A stretch of DNA of 64,000 nucleotides from Actinopolymorpha pittospori (GTDB taxonomy: Bacteria; Actinomycetota; Actinomycetes; Propionibacteriales; Actinopolymorphaceae). The first letter of the stretch is position 1. Every line of letters starts with the position of its first letter. The notes beneath the pieces were generated by a model. The model did not search any database, had not been told where the DNA came from, and saw only the letters and a list, made by a program, of their open reading frames with translations. Both the position numbers and the translations under genes were made by a program. Location: contig NZ_JADBEM010000001.1 of assembly GCF_014873875.1 (NCBI RefSeq), positions 7,316,001 through 7,380,000 of the forward strand, in the 5' to 3' direction. Shown piece after piece: positions 36,541 to 45,522 of the stretch.

Positions 36541-37023
36541 ATGCACACGACGCCTTCCCTGCTCGCCGAACTGGACGTGCTGCCCGCCCGTTGGGAAGTG
36601 CAAGGAACCCTCGACGCGCCCGTCGCAGCGGTCGCCGCGCTGCTGCTGACCGTCGCCGAGGGGCGGGTCGGCGATGACAACCTGCTGGTACTGGCCAGGG
36701 CTTCGGCGGCACGGCAGGGGGCGATGACCGTCGTGGCCGGGTCCGGCGATGGCGCCTACCGCGCCGAGCTCGCCGGGTCGGTCGAGCCGGTGGAGATCCA
36801 GGTGGACCGGGCCCGATCCAGGGTGGCGGTGCAGAGCTGGTACGCCGGGGTGTATGCCGCCACCGCCTGCCCCTCGGGCACCAGGGTGACCCATCGCGTC
36901 CACCGGGTCCTCCCCGACCATCCGGGGTTCGCGGCCGGGATCGCCGAGATCGACCTGCGTACCCGCATGGCACGCGATCTGCGACAAGTGCTGGATGTGA
37001 TCGCCGACCGGCTCGGCTGCTGA
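36541..37023 (+). CDS. Small SRPBCC-like protein
   Basis: A 160-residue soluble protein. The overall pattern, with a long C-terminal helix (LRTRMARDLRQVLDVIADRL) after alternating strands, resembles SRPBCC (START/Bet v1) ligand-binding proteins, though no diagnostic motif is present. Codon use is typical of real genes here (GC-rich third positions). ATG 36541 has only a GAGG about 10 bp upstream. It ends 46 bp before the serine hydrolase gene and is probably in one transcript with it. Confidence 0.65.
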   Translation: MHTTPSLLAELDVLPARWEVQGTLDAPVAAVAALLLTVAEGRVGDDNLLVLARASAARQGAMTVVAGSGDGAYRAELAGSVEPVEIQVDRARSRVAVQSWYAGVYAATACPSGTRVTHRVHRVLPDHPGFAAGIAEIDLRTRMARDLRQVLDVIADRLGC

Positions 37024-37069
37024 CAGTCCGCTCTCCCGTCGTCCGTTCAATCAGAAGGAGCACACAACC

Positions 37070-38311
37070 ATGTCCATCACCCTCACCGAGCAGCGCAGCG
37101 GCTTCTCTGAAGCCGGGCTGCGCAGACTGCGCGAGGTGCTGGCCCGGCATGTCGATTCCGGAAAGATCCCCGGGCTCGTCGCGCTGGTCAGCCGGAACGG
37201 CCAGACCCACGTCGAAGCAATCGGGACGATGCGCCATGACGGTGGCGCGCCGATGCGCCGGGACACGATCTTCCGGATGGCCTCGACGTCCAAGCCGCTG
37301 TCAATGGCGGCGGCGATGGTGTTGCTGGATGAGTGCCGGCTGCGGCTGGACGACGTGGTCGAGCCGTGGCTGCCCGAGCTCGCCAACCGGCAGGTGCTGA
37401 CGCGGCCCGACGGCCCGCTGGACGACACCGTGCCGGCGCGGCGGCCGATCACCGTACGGGACGTGCTGACCTCCACCTTCGGGCTCGGCATAGACTTCAC
37501 GGCGCTGGGCAGGCCGATCATGAACGCGGTCTTCGAGCAGGGGCTCACGCCCAACCTGCCGGTGGAGGTGCCCGAGCCGGATGAGTGGATGCGCCGCCTG
37601 GGCGAGCTGCCGCTGATGTACCAGCCCGGAGAGCAGTGGCAGTACCACATCAGCAGCGACCTGGTAGGCGTGCTCGTGGCCCGCGTCAGTGGCCAGTCGT
37701 TCGAGGAGTTCCTGCGCGAGCGCATCTTCGAGCCGCTGGGCATGAAGGACACCGGCTTCCACGTGCCCGCCGACAAGATCGACCGGCTGCCCACCCTGTA
37801 CGCCCCCGACCCGGCCACCGGCGAGTTCCTCGCGTGGGACGAGCCCAAGGCCGGACGGTGGAGCCAGCCGCCGGCGTTCCAGGGCGGCGGCGGCGGGCTG
37901 GTCTCCACCGCCGATGACTACCACGCCTACTTCCAGATGCTGCTCAACGGCGGCACCCACCAGGGCAAGCGGATCCTGTCCCGGGCCGCGGTCGAGCTGA
38001 TGACCACTAACCGGCTCACGCCCGAGCAGAACGCCGCCCGCACCGCCCTGGCCACCGGCAACGTCCATATCTCCTTCGGTCAGGGCCAGCAGGGCGGCTG
38101 GGGCCTCGGCATGGCGGTGCGCACCTACCGGGGCGACTACGCGCCGATCGGCCAGTTCGGCTGGGACGGCGGCAGCGGCACCTCGGCCTACGCCGATCCA
38201 GCCAACCAGCTCACCGGTCTCCTGCTCTGCCAGCTCGGCTACACCGTTCCGAGCCCGGCGCACCTGATGAACGACTTCTGGACCACGCTCTACCAAGCAC
38301 TCGACGACTGA
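37070..38311 (+). CDS. Serine hydrolase (beta-lactamase/EstB family)
   Basis: A 413-residue penicillin-binding-protein-fold hydrolase. The nucleophile motif S-x-x-K is Ser72-Thr-Ser-Lys75 in FRMASTSKPLS, the second motif is Tyr192 with Ser195 (QYHISSD), and the third is FGWDGGSGT. No signal peptide, so it acts in the cytoplasm. Members include esterases such as EstB and LovD-like acyltransferases; beta-lactam hydrolysis is not implied. AAGGAG precedes ATG 37070. Confidence 0.88.
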   Translation: MSITLTEQRSGFSEAGLRRLREVLARHVDSGKIPGLVALVSRNGQTHVEAIGTMRHDGGAPMRRDTIFRMASTSKPLSMAAAMVLLDECRLRLDDVVEPWLPELANRQVLTRPDGPLDDTVPARRPITVRDVLTSTFGLGIDFTALGRPIMNAVFEQGLTPNLPVEVPEPDEWMRRLGELPLMYQPGEQWQYHISSDLVGVLVARVSGQSFEEFLRERIFEPLGMKDTGFHVPADKIDRLPTLYAPDPATGEFLAWDEPKAGRWSQPPAFQGGGGGLVSTADDYHAYFQMLLNGGTHQGKRILSRAAVELMTTNRLTPEQNAARTALATGNVHISFGQGQQGGWGLGMAVRTYRGDYAPIGQFGWDGGSGTSAYADPANQLTGLLLCQLGYTVPSPAHLMNDFWTTLYQALDD

Positions 38312-38316
38312 CACTG

Positions 38317-38349
38317 AGCCCACCGGGGGTGAGATTCCCACGGTGGGCT
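38317..38349 (+). terminator. Terminator after the serine hydrolase
   Basis: AGCCCACCG (38317-38325) pairs with CGGTGGGCT (38341-38349), loop 15 nt, just after the stop at 38311. Confidence 0.65.
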
Positions 38350-38352
38350 TGG

Positions 38353-38608
38353 TCATCCCGGTGCAGCAGGATCACGACGTCGACGTCCTGCCGATGCGCT
38401 GCGAGTCAGAGTCGGTCTGGGCCAACTGCCGCTGGTGCGTCAAGCCCACCTTGCGCCCGGCGGCGACCAGGCCCTGGCCGATTTCCTTCTCGGTCACTTC
38501 CAGCGAGACGAACAGGGCGTCCTTCGCCGCCTGAGATGCGACTCGAGCGAGGTCGGCTGCCAGGGCCGTCTTTCCATCCCGGGGCGGGCCACCGAAGTGA
38601 CCTGGGCC
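38353..38608 (-). pseudogene. Fragment of a replicative DNA helicase (DnaB-like), internally deleted
   Basis: On the minus strand about 80 residues read GGPPRDGKTALAADLARVA, followed by FVSLEVTEKEIGQGL. This is the DnaB Walker A region (normally GxxxxGKT, here with the expected Gly replaced by Asp before GKT) and the following strand. The frame then breaks, and QDVDVVILLHRDD, the C-terminal DnaB motif, appears in the neighbouring frame only about 30 residues later instead of 100 or more. Part of it (38352-38390) is nearly identical to 23894-23932. Clearly non-functional; it abuts the methyltransferase stop. Confidence 0.65.
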
Positions 38609-38610
38609 AG

Positions 38611-39423
38611 TCAACGATCGGCCTGTGCCAGTCGAGCAGTTACCAGATGTGGCCAACCGGGGTGTGGACCACTGCCGATCTCTGGAAGTCGTCCGTAATT
38701 GGCGTCAGGAGCGCCGGCCGCGGTGATCCGCTCTGGTGCCCAGCCGCCGGTGGTGAACAAGGTGGCCGGGTCATCACTACCGAACGGGAGTGGGAGGTTG
38801 TTGCGTACGCAGTGGTCACGGTAGGCGCGCATGGCAGGGGCATGAAGACCAGCCGCACCCATGACGTCGGCAAGGAACAGGCTGTCGGGTGGACACAGCG
38901 TCGCGGTCTGGCGTAGGAGCCCGAGTACCGACTCCTCGGCCAGGTAGAAGAACAGGCCCTCGGCCAGCCACAGTGTGCACCGAGTTGAGTCGAAGCCGGA
39001 CGCGCGCAGCGGCGTACCCCAGTCGCCGGCCAGGTCGGCGGCGACGGTGTGGCGGCGGCAGTGCGGCACTGTGGTCGCCAGTACCGGATCCTTGTGGGCG
39101 AGGATCTCTGGCCGGTCCAGTTCGTACCAGTCAACATCGGCTGGCAGGTCCAGACGGTAGGGCCGGGTATCCAGGCCCGCGCCGAGTAGTACGACCTGCC
39201 GGATGCCAGCGGCCGTCGCAGCAGCGGTTGCATCGTCGAACCAGCGCACCCGCACCGGTATGAACCGGTTCTCGCCGCCGCTGGCCTGTTCTGAGCGGGC
39301 CATCATCGCCGCACCGTGCTCGCCGGCCAGCGCCTCCGCGAGGGGATCGGCGAACAACCGGTCGTGCCTACGGGTTTCCCGTGCTCTAACGGCCGCGATC
39401 CAGTTCGCCGTGCTCGTCACCAC
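38611..39423 (-). CDS. SAM-dependent methyltransferase (TIGR00027/leucine carboxyl methyltransferase-like)
   Basis: A 270-residue methyltransferase of the actinobacterial PPM/LCMT-like family. N-terminal features (RRHDRLFADPLAEALAG), the SAM-binding QVVLLGAGLDTRPYRL, acidic VDWYELDRPEIL, and LWLAEGLFFYLAEE are all diagnostic. Substrates are unknown; relatives are abundant in mycobacteria and streptomycetes. It starts at a GTG-GTG pair (39423) with AGGG upstream. Confidence 0.88.
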   Translation of the reverse strand: MVTSTANWIAAVRARETRRHDRLFADPLAEALAGEHGAAMMARSEQASGGENRFIPVRVRWFDDATAAATAAGIRQVVLLGAGLDTRPYRLDLPADVDWYELDRPEILAHKDPVLATTVPHCRRHTVAADLAGDWGTPLRASGFDSTRCTLWLAEGLFFYLAEESVLGLLRQTATLCPPDSLFLADVMGAAGLHAPAMRAYRDHCVRNNLPLPFGSDDPATLFTTGGWAPERITAAGAPDANYGRLPEIGSGPHPGWPHLVTARLAQADR

Positions 39424-39492
39424 GGCGGGACCCTAGCAGCGCTCCGTAGACGTCTGACTGGCAAGCGGCGTCGCGGAACCAATTTCCATCGC

Positions 39493-40554
39493 TCACCCAG
39501 TCTCCTCGTCCAACACCCAGATGCGCTTGAGGGGGACACGGGCGCGAGTCTCGTCGGGCAGGTGGTCGTAGACGCCGAAGAGGTGGTCAAGAACGTCTTC
39601 CGCGTCCCAGACCCGAATGGACAGGCGAGCAGTGCGGATCTCGTCGGTCGCGGCTTTACTCAAGCCGCCCCAGGCGACCAGTAGACCCTGGTCGGCCTTG
39701 TGAGCAACCATGGCTCCCCTGAGTCCGCGGACGATCGGCGCACCAATGGATCCGGCTTCGGATTTGACCTCCACGATGAGCGTGGGTGGGTCGAGGCCGA
39801 GGGGTCCGCATCCAGCGATGATGTCGACACCGAAGTCCGGGCCTGGGGGCGCCACGTCGCAGGTGTAGCCCTGAACCCGGAGGATGTCAGCGATCAGGTG
39901 AGTGAGTTTGTGCTGACCGAAGTGCTCGACGAGATGGGTTCGGACCCGGTCGCGGATCACTTCAAGAGTCGGCACAGAGGTGGGGTCGACCACATTGTCG
40001 TCACCGCCGGTCGCCGTGCCGGAAGTCAGCTGACCGAGCGTCGGTGTCGCCCCGCTACCGTTACCCGGGTCGACACCGGTCTTCATGACGATACGCAGAC
40101 GCGCTTCGGCGTTGTTCTTCGACGCCTGGAAGATCGTCATTGCACCGTTGATGGTGTTGAGCAGGTCATCCTTGATGCCAGCGCGGGAGACTTCGGTTGT
40201 CGACCACTCCACACCAATGGTGTGGCGCCGGGACAGATCCGGCTCGTCGCCGCGGTACTTGTATCCGGACGTGCAGACGCCGAAGACGATTTTCTTGCTG
40301 GTCTTCATCGGCATCAGGATGAGGTCGCCCGGTTTGATGGTGTCGCGCAGCGCCCACAACTGACCGGCGAAGTTGGCGCGCCGCCCAAGGGAGTCGGTGG
40401 GGAACCCCGCGTCCACAGTCGCCCGCACACGTTCCTTGCTCGTGCACGGCGTCAGGTCGAAGACCGCACGGAAACCACCGCCTGAGACTCCCTTGTCCAG
40501 TGCCCACTGCTCACGTTCACCGTTTCGTCCTGCTCTGATGATCCAGGCGCTCAC
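39493..40554 (-). CDS. Mrr-type restriction endonuclease
   Basis: A 353-residue protein. The C-terminal half is an Mrr_cat domain: GPDFGVDIIAG, then LIVEVKSEAG, giving the PD-(D/E)xK triad Asp244, Glu262, Lys264. The N-terminal 120 residues (SAWIIRAGRNGEREQWALD, later KPGDLILMPMKTSKKIVFG) may be an EVE/PUA-like recognition module. Stand-alone Mrr proteins are type IV restriction enzymes that cut modified foreign DNA. I chose GTG 40554: it has GAGGAG at 5 bp and overlaps the stop of a short upstream frame by 4 bp (GTGA). No modification methylase is coupled. Confidence 0.85.
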   Translation of the reverse strand: MSAWIIRAGRNGEREQWALDKGVSGGGFRAVFDLTPCTSKERVRATVDAGFPTDSLGRRANFAGQLWALRDTIKPGDLILMPMKTSKKIVFGVCTSGYKYRGDEPDLSRRHTIGVEWSTTEVSRAGIKDDLLNTINGAMTIFQASKNNAEARLRIVMKTGVDPGNGSGATPTLGQLTSGTATGGDDNVVDPTSVPTLEVIRDRVRTHLVEHFGQHKLTHLIADILRVQGYTCDVAPPGPDFGVDIIAGCGPLGLDPPTLIVEVKSEAGSIGAPIVRGLRGAMVAHKADQGLLVAWGGLSKAATDEIRTARLSIRVWDAEDVLDHLFGVYDHLPDETRARVPLKRIWVLDEETG

Positions 40555-40903
40555 CAGCACTCCTCGTCGCTCTTCGGCATCTCAGGTTCCCTGCGGGGCC
40601 AAGTCGAAGGCAGGGCCACCCAGCCATCGTCCGCACGCTTGCACTGCGGTTCTCGATGGCGCCGTGGCCGATCACCACCGTGTCGCCAAGATTCTAAAGT
40701 CTTCCTTGCCTGCCCAGCGCTTGAGGCTGCGCTGTCGTCAGCGGCGCGTACGGGGAGGCCCGGTGTCCGGTTTCGATGCTCGGGGTATCGGGTCAAGCTG
40801 CACGAGGCCGTGTGCCGCCCAACCGACCTACTCCTCGACCGCGACCATCGGCATCCAGCGGTATGGCCTCGACGCATGCCACCGGAAGGCCCATGCTCTT
40901 GTC
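40555..40903. other. Divergent intergenic region with a short frame coupled to mrr
   Basis: A 349-bp gap between divergent genes. The minus strand carries an open frame ending GWVALPSTWPRREPEMPKSD then EECW, whose stop at 40551-40553 overlaps the mrr GTG. It could be a short upstream gene or a nine-residue leader (ATG at 40580). No start with a good ribosome site is evident for a longer version. No promoter is identified. Confidence 0.4.
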
Positions 40904-41923
40904 ATGGAAGCGGACCGCGGGCCTGAGTCGTTCGAGGAAATCAGCGACACCGAACGGGCCGTTCACGGTGCCGTGACGTTACCCGAGCTGCACAGATTCT
41001 TGGACGCGTGGGCCCAGGACCGGTTGGGCAGCGCGATCGCCGAGGTGCGCTTCCGCGCCGGCCGCATCGACGCGGTCTGGGGAGTCGAGCTGCAGGACGG
41101 TCGTGCCGCCGTCATCAAGGCGCATCGGACCCCGGCAGACCTCGACGCTGCTCAGGCCACTGTCGACGCCCAGCGCGCGCTGGCGGCAGCAGGCTTTCCC
41201 TGCCCGGTTCCGCTGGCAGGACCCGAGGAGGTTGAAGGCCGTGTGCTGACGGCGGAAACCCTGATCGTCGGCGCAAGCCCCGACGGCCGAGACCCGGCCG
41301 TCCGGCGGCTCCTCGCCGACGGGCTCTCCCGCCACATCGAGATGCTGCGCGCCAGGCCCGACCTCCTCCAACGCGCGGGTTCCGGACCGTCGTGGTGCCA
41401 CTACCAGAGCGGACCGTGGCCGGTTCCCCACGACACGATCGTCGACTTCCGAGCGACCCTTGCCGGCTTCGAGTGGCTGGACGCGTTCGGCCAACGAGCC
41501 GCGGACCAGATCCTCAACAACCGCGAAGCTGAGAAGACCGTCGTGGGACACGCCGACTGGTACGCCGGGAACACCGCAGTGGTCGAGGGTCAGCTCGTCG
41601 GAACCTTCGACTGGGAGCTCGTCGCCGATACCGAAGCAGTCATCGCCGGCTTCACGGCATCGTCCTACGCCTCGAGCGCGACCACCGGTGGCGGCCTGTC
41701 AACCCCAGAAGAGGTCGCTGACTTCCTACACAACTACGAGGAGGTACGGGGGCAGCCGTTCTCCACGCGTGAACGCCGTACGGCTGCCGCTGCGGCCGCC
41801 TGGATCCTCGCCTTCAACGCCCGCTGGCAGGCCGCGCTGATCGTCCACGGCATCTGTGACTACGCCACCATCGCCCTGGTGCAGGAACACCAGGAGGACT
41901 ACCTGTCACTGTCTTGGCACTAG
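40904..41923 (+). CDS. Aminoglycoside phosphotransferase (APH)-fold kinase
   Basis: A 339-residue small-molecule-kinase-like protein. The catalytic loop is VVGHADWYAGNTAV (His216, Asp218, Asn223) and the DFG-like metal motif is TFDWEL (Asp236). An ATP-lysine candidate lies in AAVIKAHR. APH-fold proteins phosphorylate antibiotics, homoserine, choline or sugars, so this is not evidence of resistance. ATG 40904 is not preceded by a strong site; the same frame is open upstream, so the start is uncertain. Confidence 0.78.
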   Translation: MEADRGPESFEEISDTERAVHGAVTLPELHRFLDAWAQDRLGSAIAEVRFRAGRIDAVWGVELQDGRAAVIKAHRTPADLDAAQATVDAQRALAAAGFPCPVPLAGPEEVEGRVLTAETLIVGASPDGRDPAVRRLLADGLSRHIEMLRARPDLLQRAGSGPSWCHYQSGPWPVPHDTIVDFRATLAGFEWLDAFGQRAADQILNNREAEKTVVGHADWYAGNTAVVEGQLVGTFDWELVADTEAVIAGFTASSYASSATTGGGLSTPEEVADFLHNYEEVRGQPFSTRERRTAAAAAAWILAFNARWQAALIVHGICDYATIALVQEHQEDYLSLSWH

Positions 41924-42062
41924 GTCGTCCTGCGGATCATGGTCAAGTGGTGAGGGGTCATCTGCCCCCGGATGGCGAGGTGGGGGTGGTGTACCGAGAG
42001 TCCGCGCGCCACGCCGAGTTCGGTGAGCCGCCCGATTGCTGCGATGCTCAGCGCTCGCGCAG

Positions 42063-42461
42063 TCATCGAACACCTTGGCGCTGCCACCACCATGGCCCGG
42101 AGGGATTACGTGTCGGATCCGGCAACGTCTTCTCGAGGAACCTCTGATCCCACGGCGTCAGCGCTGCTTGCAGCTGGCGGCTCAGCTGCGGTGGGAGAGC
42201 CTGGATGGCCCGTTCGAGTTGGTCCCGTGCCACGGGCCCGATCAACCCGGACCAGTCGTTGTGCTCCCTGCTCAGGGTTCTTCTCGGCTGCTGACACACC
42301 GTGATCCACTGGCGGTATGCGACGGCGATTTCCTGCGAGTTGAGCTCCGGGAGCTCAAGACGGTCCAAGGCTCGGGCCACGCGCGGGCTGACGCCGGGAA
42401 TCCTGACTACTGGAGCAATTTCCTGCACACGGCGCAGCCGTGCTGGGCGCTTACGCGGCAT
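42063..42461 (-). CDS. Small protein of unknown function
   Basis: A 132-residue basic, tryptophan-containing protein (NDWSGLIGPVARDQLERAIQ, and near the end PWDQRFLEKTLPDP, then PWWWQRQG). AGGAG precedes ATG 42461, and codon use fits an expressed gene. I do not recognise a family. The conserved-looking C-terminus (WDxRFL plus tryptophan cluster) occurs in uncharacterised actinobacterial proteins in my memory only, so the family is not claimed. Confidence 0.6.
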   Translation of the reverse strand: MPRKRPARLRRVQEIAPVVRIPGVSPRVARALDRLELPELNSQEIAVAYRQWITVCQQPRRTLSREHNDWSGLIGPVARDQLERAIQALPPQLSRQLQAALTPWDQRFLEKTLPDPTRNPSGPWWWQRQGVR

Positions 42462-42634
42462 CGGCTCCTGGACAGGTCATAGCGGCAGGCTACCCCAGCC
42501 CATCCTCTGGATGCTCAGGCCTTCGGCCCGCCTGCGGCTCGAAGAGCAGCTGGTCGCGTCATCGCCGACGGGCGGGTCTGCAAGAGCCTCCCGCACACCG
42601 GCCCACACCGGGGCTCACCCACGTTGACAGCAAA

Positions 42635-42670
42635 GAGCCGGGGCCACCGCATCCGTGGCGACCCCGGCTC
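42635..42670 (-). terminator. Terminator of the secreted phosphoesterase gene
   Basis: GAGCCGGGG (42635-42643) pairs with CCCCGGCTC (42662-42670), and inside it CCAC (42644-42647) with GTGG (42655-42658). It lies 41 bp past the minus-strand stop at 42712. On that strand the stem is followed by TTTG. Confidence 0.75.
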
Positions 42671-42711
42671 CCCCGTTTTCACTTCTACAGTTCACGAAGC
42701 GCGCGCAGCTC

Positions 42712-44598
42712 TCAGCGTTCGTCGACGACCTTGAAGATCATCGACTCGGTGAACTCGCGGCCGTAGGAGTCGGTCGCGGTGACCGTGGCGCGGTGGGTGC
42801 CCGCCTTGAGGTCGGTGGGCAGCTTCAACCGCCACAGGTGGATCGCCCGGTCGGCCAGGCTGCCACCGTTGACCAGCTGCTGGGCGATCGCGTGCGGGTC
42901 GGAGAACTCCGGACCGACCAGCTGCCCCTCGCCGCGTGCTTCCTGGGTACGGACTGCGTTCTGCGCCTTGCCACCGTCGATGCTGACCTTGACCTTGGAT
43001 CCGGTCGCGCCCATCCAGAAGTTCGTGGTCAACCAGGTGGTGCCGGCCAGGTCGGCCTTGCTGACGACACGGCCGTCACCAAGCTGCGGCGCCTCGCCCT
43101 CCTCGTCCCGGTTCCACGCCTGGCGGGCGACGTACCAGTCGCGGTAGTGCGGAGAGTTGATGCCGAGCTGCATCTGGAAGTCGTCGGACTCCCCGGTGAC
43201 GGTGAAGCGTTCCTTGAAGGTGTTGCCCTTGATGTTGAGGGTGAGAACGCCGGGTCGGGCGCCGTCGCGACCGGTGGCGATCGGGTAGCCGTCCTCGGTC
43301 AGCGCACCGGAGTACCAGTCGCCGGAGATGGCGCCCGCGACGATGTGCGGGAACGGCAGGCCTTCGATGCCGAAGATGTCGTTCCAGCCCTTGAACAGGT
43401 CGCCGGTCTTCATGTTCTCGATCGTGTGGGTGTGACCGGCCACAGCGACGGCCTTGCGGCCCTCGAGCAGCTCGTGGACCTCGTTCACCTGGTCGACCTG
43501 GTGCACGGGGCTGCCCTCGTCGGCGAAGGTCAGCAGCGGGATGTGGCTCGCGACGACGATCAGCTTGTCCGAGGGGGTGGTGGCGATGTCGCGCTCCAGC
43601 CAGGCGAGCTGGTCCTCACCGAGGCGGCCGTTGTAGGCGGGGCGGTTCACCGGGTCATTGCAGTTGGGGTGCTGGCCGTCGGCGTTGTCGACGTCGGGGG
43701 TGCAGGGGTAGCGGACGGTGTTGAGGGCGATGACGTGGGTCTTGCCGACGTCGTAGGAGAAGTACGCCGGGGCGAGCTGCTCGCGGAAGGTGTCGAAGGA
43801 GTGCTCGGCGGTCTCGGCGTCGAAGTCCAGGTCGTGGTTGCCGGGCAGGAACCGCACGGGGCCGTTGAGCTGCCTGGACAGGTCCTTGACCTCGGAGTAG
43901 AGCGAGAGGTCGTCGCCCACCACGTCGCCGATGAACAGCGGGCCGCAGCCCTGGTAGTCGTCGCGCTTGGCGAGGTCGGCGATGGCGCCGTCGCGGGCGT
44001 AGCCAACCTCGCGCATGTTGTAGAACTGCAGGTCGCCGGCGATGACGCAGTTCTGCTCGGCGTCCTTGGTCTCTCGGCTCTGCGTCAGCGGGAAGTTGAC
44101 CGCCGAAGGCAGCGGTCCGGTCGGCTCGATGCCGCCGTAGCGGAGCTCGGGCGAGCCTTCGGGCAGGTGGTTGTAGTGGAACTGCGCGATGTTGAACTCG
44201 TCGACGGGCACCTGGTAGCCGGCGGGCTGGGTGATGAAGACGGTCATGTTGTCGTACGCGGGCAGCTCGTAGTTGCCCTGCCGGTCGGTCTTGACGACCT
44301 CACGGCCGTTGGACACCACGACGCCGGACAGGCCGCGCTCGCCTGCGTCGGTGCGGCTGTCGCGGTCCCGGTCGACGAACACCCGGCCCTTGAGGACCGA
44401 CTGGTCGTTGTCGTTGCTCGGAATCACCTCGACCTGGCCCCGGTAGGCGGTGGCGTCCCAGTCCGCGGCCTTGGGTGCGGGTGCGGCGGTCGCACTCGGT
44501 GCGGTGAGGACGGTGACGCTGGATGCGGTGAGGGCCATCGCGCCGAGTGCCGTGACGACGGCACGCCCGCGCCGGGGTATGGCCTGAGAAGGCGACAT
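42712..44598 (-). CDS. Secreted calcineurin-like metallophosphoesterase
   Basis: A 628-residue exported protein. Residues 1-39 are a signal with a basic start (MSPSQAIPRRGR) and an Ala-X-Ala region. A SdrD/B-like or carboxypeptidase-regulatory beta-domain follows (GRVFVDRDRDSRTDAGERGL, GNYELPAY). The metallophosphoesterase core has GDLQ, GDVVGDD, LPGNHDLDF, VVASHIPLL and AGHTHTIENM. A C-terminal beta region ends IFKVVDER. It probably dephosphorylates or cleaves phosphodiesters outside the cell with two metal ions. GGGGAGG precedes ATG 44598. A degenerate copy of its 3' end is at 33.8 kb. Confidence 0.9.
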   Translation of the reverse strand: MSPSQAIPRRGRAVVTALGAMALTASSVTVLTAPSATAAPAPKAADWDATAYRGQVEVIPSNDNDQSVLKGRVFVDRDRDSRTDAGERGLSGVVVSNGREVVKTDRQGNYELPAYDNMTVFITQPAGYQVPVDEFNIAQFHYNHLPEGSPELRYGGIEPTGPLPSAVNFPLTQSRETKDAEQNCVIAGDLQFYNMREVGYARDGAIADLAKRDDYQGCGPLFIGDVVGDDLSLYSEVKDLSRQLNGPVRFLPGNHDLDFDAETAEHSFDTFREQLAPAYFSYDVGKTHVIALNTVRYPCTPDVDNADGQHPNCNDPVNRPAYNGRLGEDQLAWLERDIATTPSDKLIVVASHIPLLTFADEGSPVHQVDQVNEVHELLEGRKAVAVAGHTHTIENMKTGDLFKGWNDIFGIEGLPFPHIVAGAISGDWYSGALTEDGYPIATGRDGARPGVLTLNIKGNTFKERFTVTGESDDFQMQLGINSPHYRDWYVARQAWNRDEEGEAPQLGDGRVVSKADLAGTTWLTTNFWMGATGSKVKVSIDGGKAQNAVRTQEARGEGQLVGPEFSDPHAIAQQLVNGGSLADRAIHLWRLKLPTDLKAGTHRATVTATDSYGREFTESMIFKVVDER

Positions 44599-44626
44599 CT
44601 AGTGGTTCCTCCCCTGTCAAGGTCCA

Positions 44627-44646
44627 GCCGGCCCCCTCGGGCCGGC
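44627..44646 (-). promoter_or_regulatory. Leader hairpin upstream of the phosphoesterase
   Basis: GCCGGCCC (44627-44634) and GGGCCGGC (44639-44646) form a perfect 8-bp stem with a CCTC loop, 28 bp before the ATG, inside the probable 5' leader. It may slow or regulate translation. No Pho box is obvious. Confidence 0.45.
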
Positions 44647-44894
44647 CACGATGACCATCCCCGTCAAAGTCAAAATTCCGGCAAAACTAAGTAAAAGAGT
44701 TAAAGAGCATCTAAAGGCACCTTGCGATGACGTGACCGGCGGGTGGACGGATGACGCGTCGTGAACCCGACCGTGCGCCCCGCGACGACGACGGCGCGAG
44801 ACGCGTCCGAACGAGGGGCGACCGGTGCATGATGCGGGTCACCAGCACGGGCCCCGACGACACGCGCGGGCCGAGGTTGGATGGGAGAACGTCG

Positions 44895-45464
44895 ATGGGT
44901 GAGAAGTGGTCCGACCTGCGCTACGTCGCGGTCGACGTCGAGGGCAACGGCCAGCGCCCTCCGGACCTGGTGGAGGTGGCCGTTGTCCCGATCGACGAGG
45001 GAACGATCGGGCCCGCGACGTCCTGGCTGGTGCACCCGCCCCGGCCGATCACGCCGATGGCGCGCCGCTTCCACCGCATCAGCGACTCCGACGTTGCCAC
45101 CGCGCCGACCATCGCCCAGCTGGCGGAGCAGATACGCGGGTTCCTCGACGGTGCGGTCTTCTCGGCGCACAACGCCCCGATCGACCTGGGGGTCCTGACC
45201 AGGGAGCTACCGGGTTTCGAGCCCACCCATGTCGTCGACACGCTGAAGTTGGCCAGGCAGGCGCTCCCGGGCCGCCAGTCCTACAAGCTCGGTGACCTGG
45301 CCGAGGACTTCGGCCTGGCCGAAGGGCTCCCCGACGGGCTCGCACCGCACCGCGCGACGTGGGACGCGCTCGTGTGCGCCCGGCTCCTGGTACGGCTCGC
45401 CGAGCACATCGACACCGAATCGTTCGAACCACAGGCCGACAGCGAGCCAGAGGTTCTCTTCTAG
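44895..45464 (+). CDS. DEDDh exonuclease (DnaQ-like)
   Basis: A 189-residue 3'-5' exonuclease domain protein. Motifs: AVDVEGNGQRP (acidic pair D-x-E), FSAHNAPIDLGVL (third acid in the usual position) and PHRATWDALVCARLL (His-x4-Asp). It is the stand-alone version of the domain found at 32.4 kb. GGGAGAA lies 4 bp before ATG 44895. It may act in DNA repair or RNA turnover. Confidence 0.85.
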   Translation: MGEKWSDLRYVAVDVEGNGQRPPDLVEVAVVPIDEGTIGPATSWLVHPPRPITPMARRFHRISDSDVATAPTIAQLAEQIRGFLDGAVFSAHNAPIDLGVLTRELPGFEPTHVVDTLKLARQALPGRQSYKLGDLAEDFGLAEGLPDGLAPHRATWDALVCARLLVRLAEHIDTESFEPQADSEPEVLF

Positions 45465-45522
45465 CCGAGGACTTCATCGCCGTCGACGGCCCTCGGCGTA
45501 GCGCCGCGCACCGTTCACGGCG

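Larger units (their letters stand above)
38312..38610. other. Intergenic region with terminator and DnaB relic
   Basis: This gap of about 300 bp is filled by a hairpin directly after the serine hydrolase and a minus-strand DnaB fragment, both listed separately. No intact gene is seen. Confidence 0.5.

Noticed and set aside
34692..36680. A 662-codon open frame opposite the STAND regulator
   Set aside because: Shadow of a gene with P-loop and TPR repeats; no independent motif.
42655..44694. A 679-codon open frame opposite the phosphoesterase
   Set aside because: Low-complexity V/G/D/L-rich shadow of a gene with intact metallophosphoesterase motifs.
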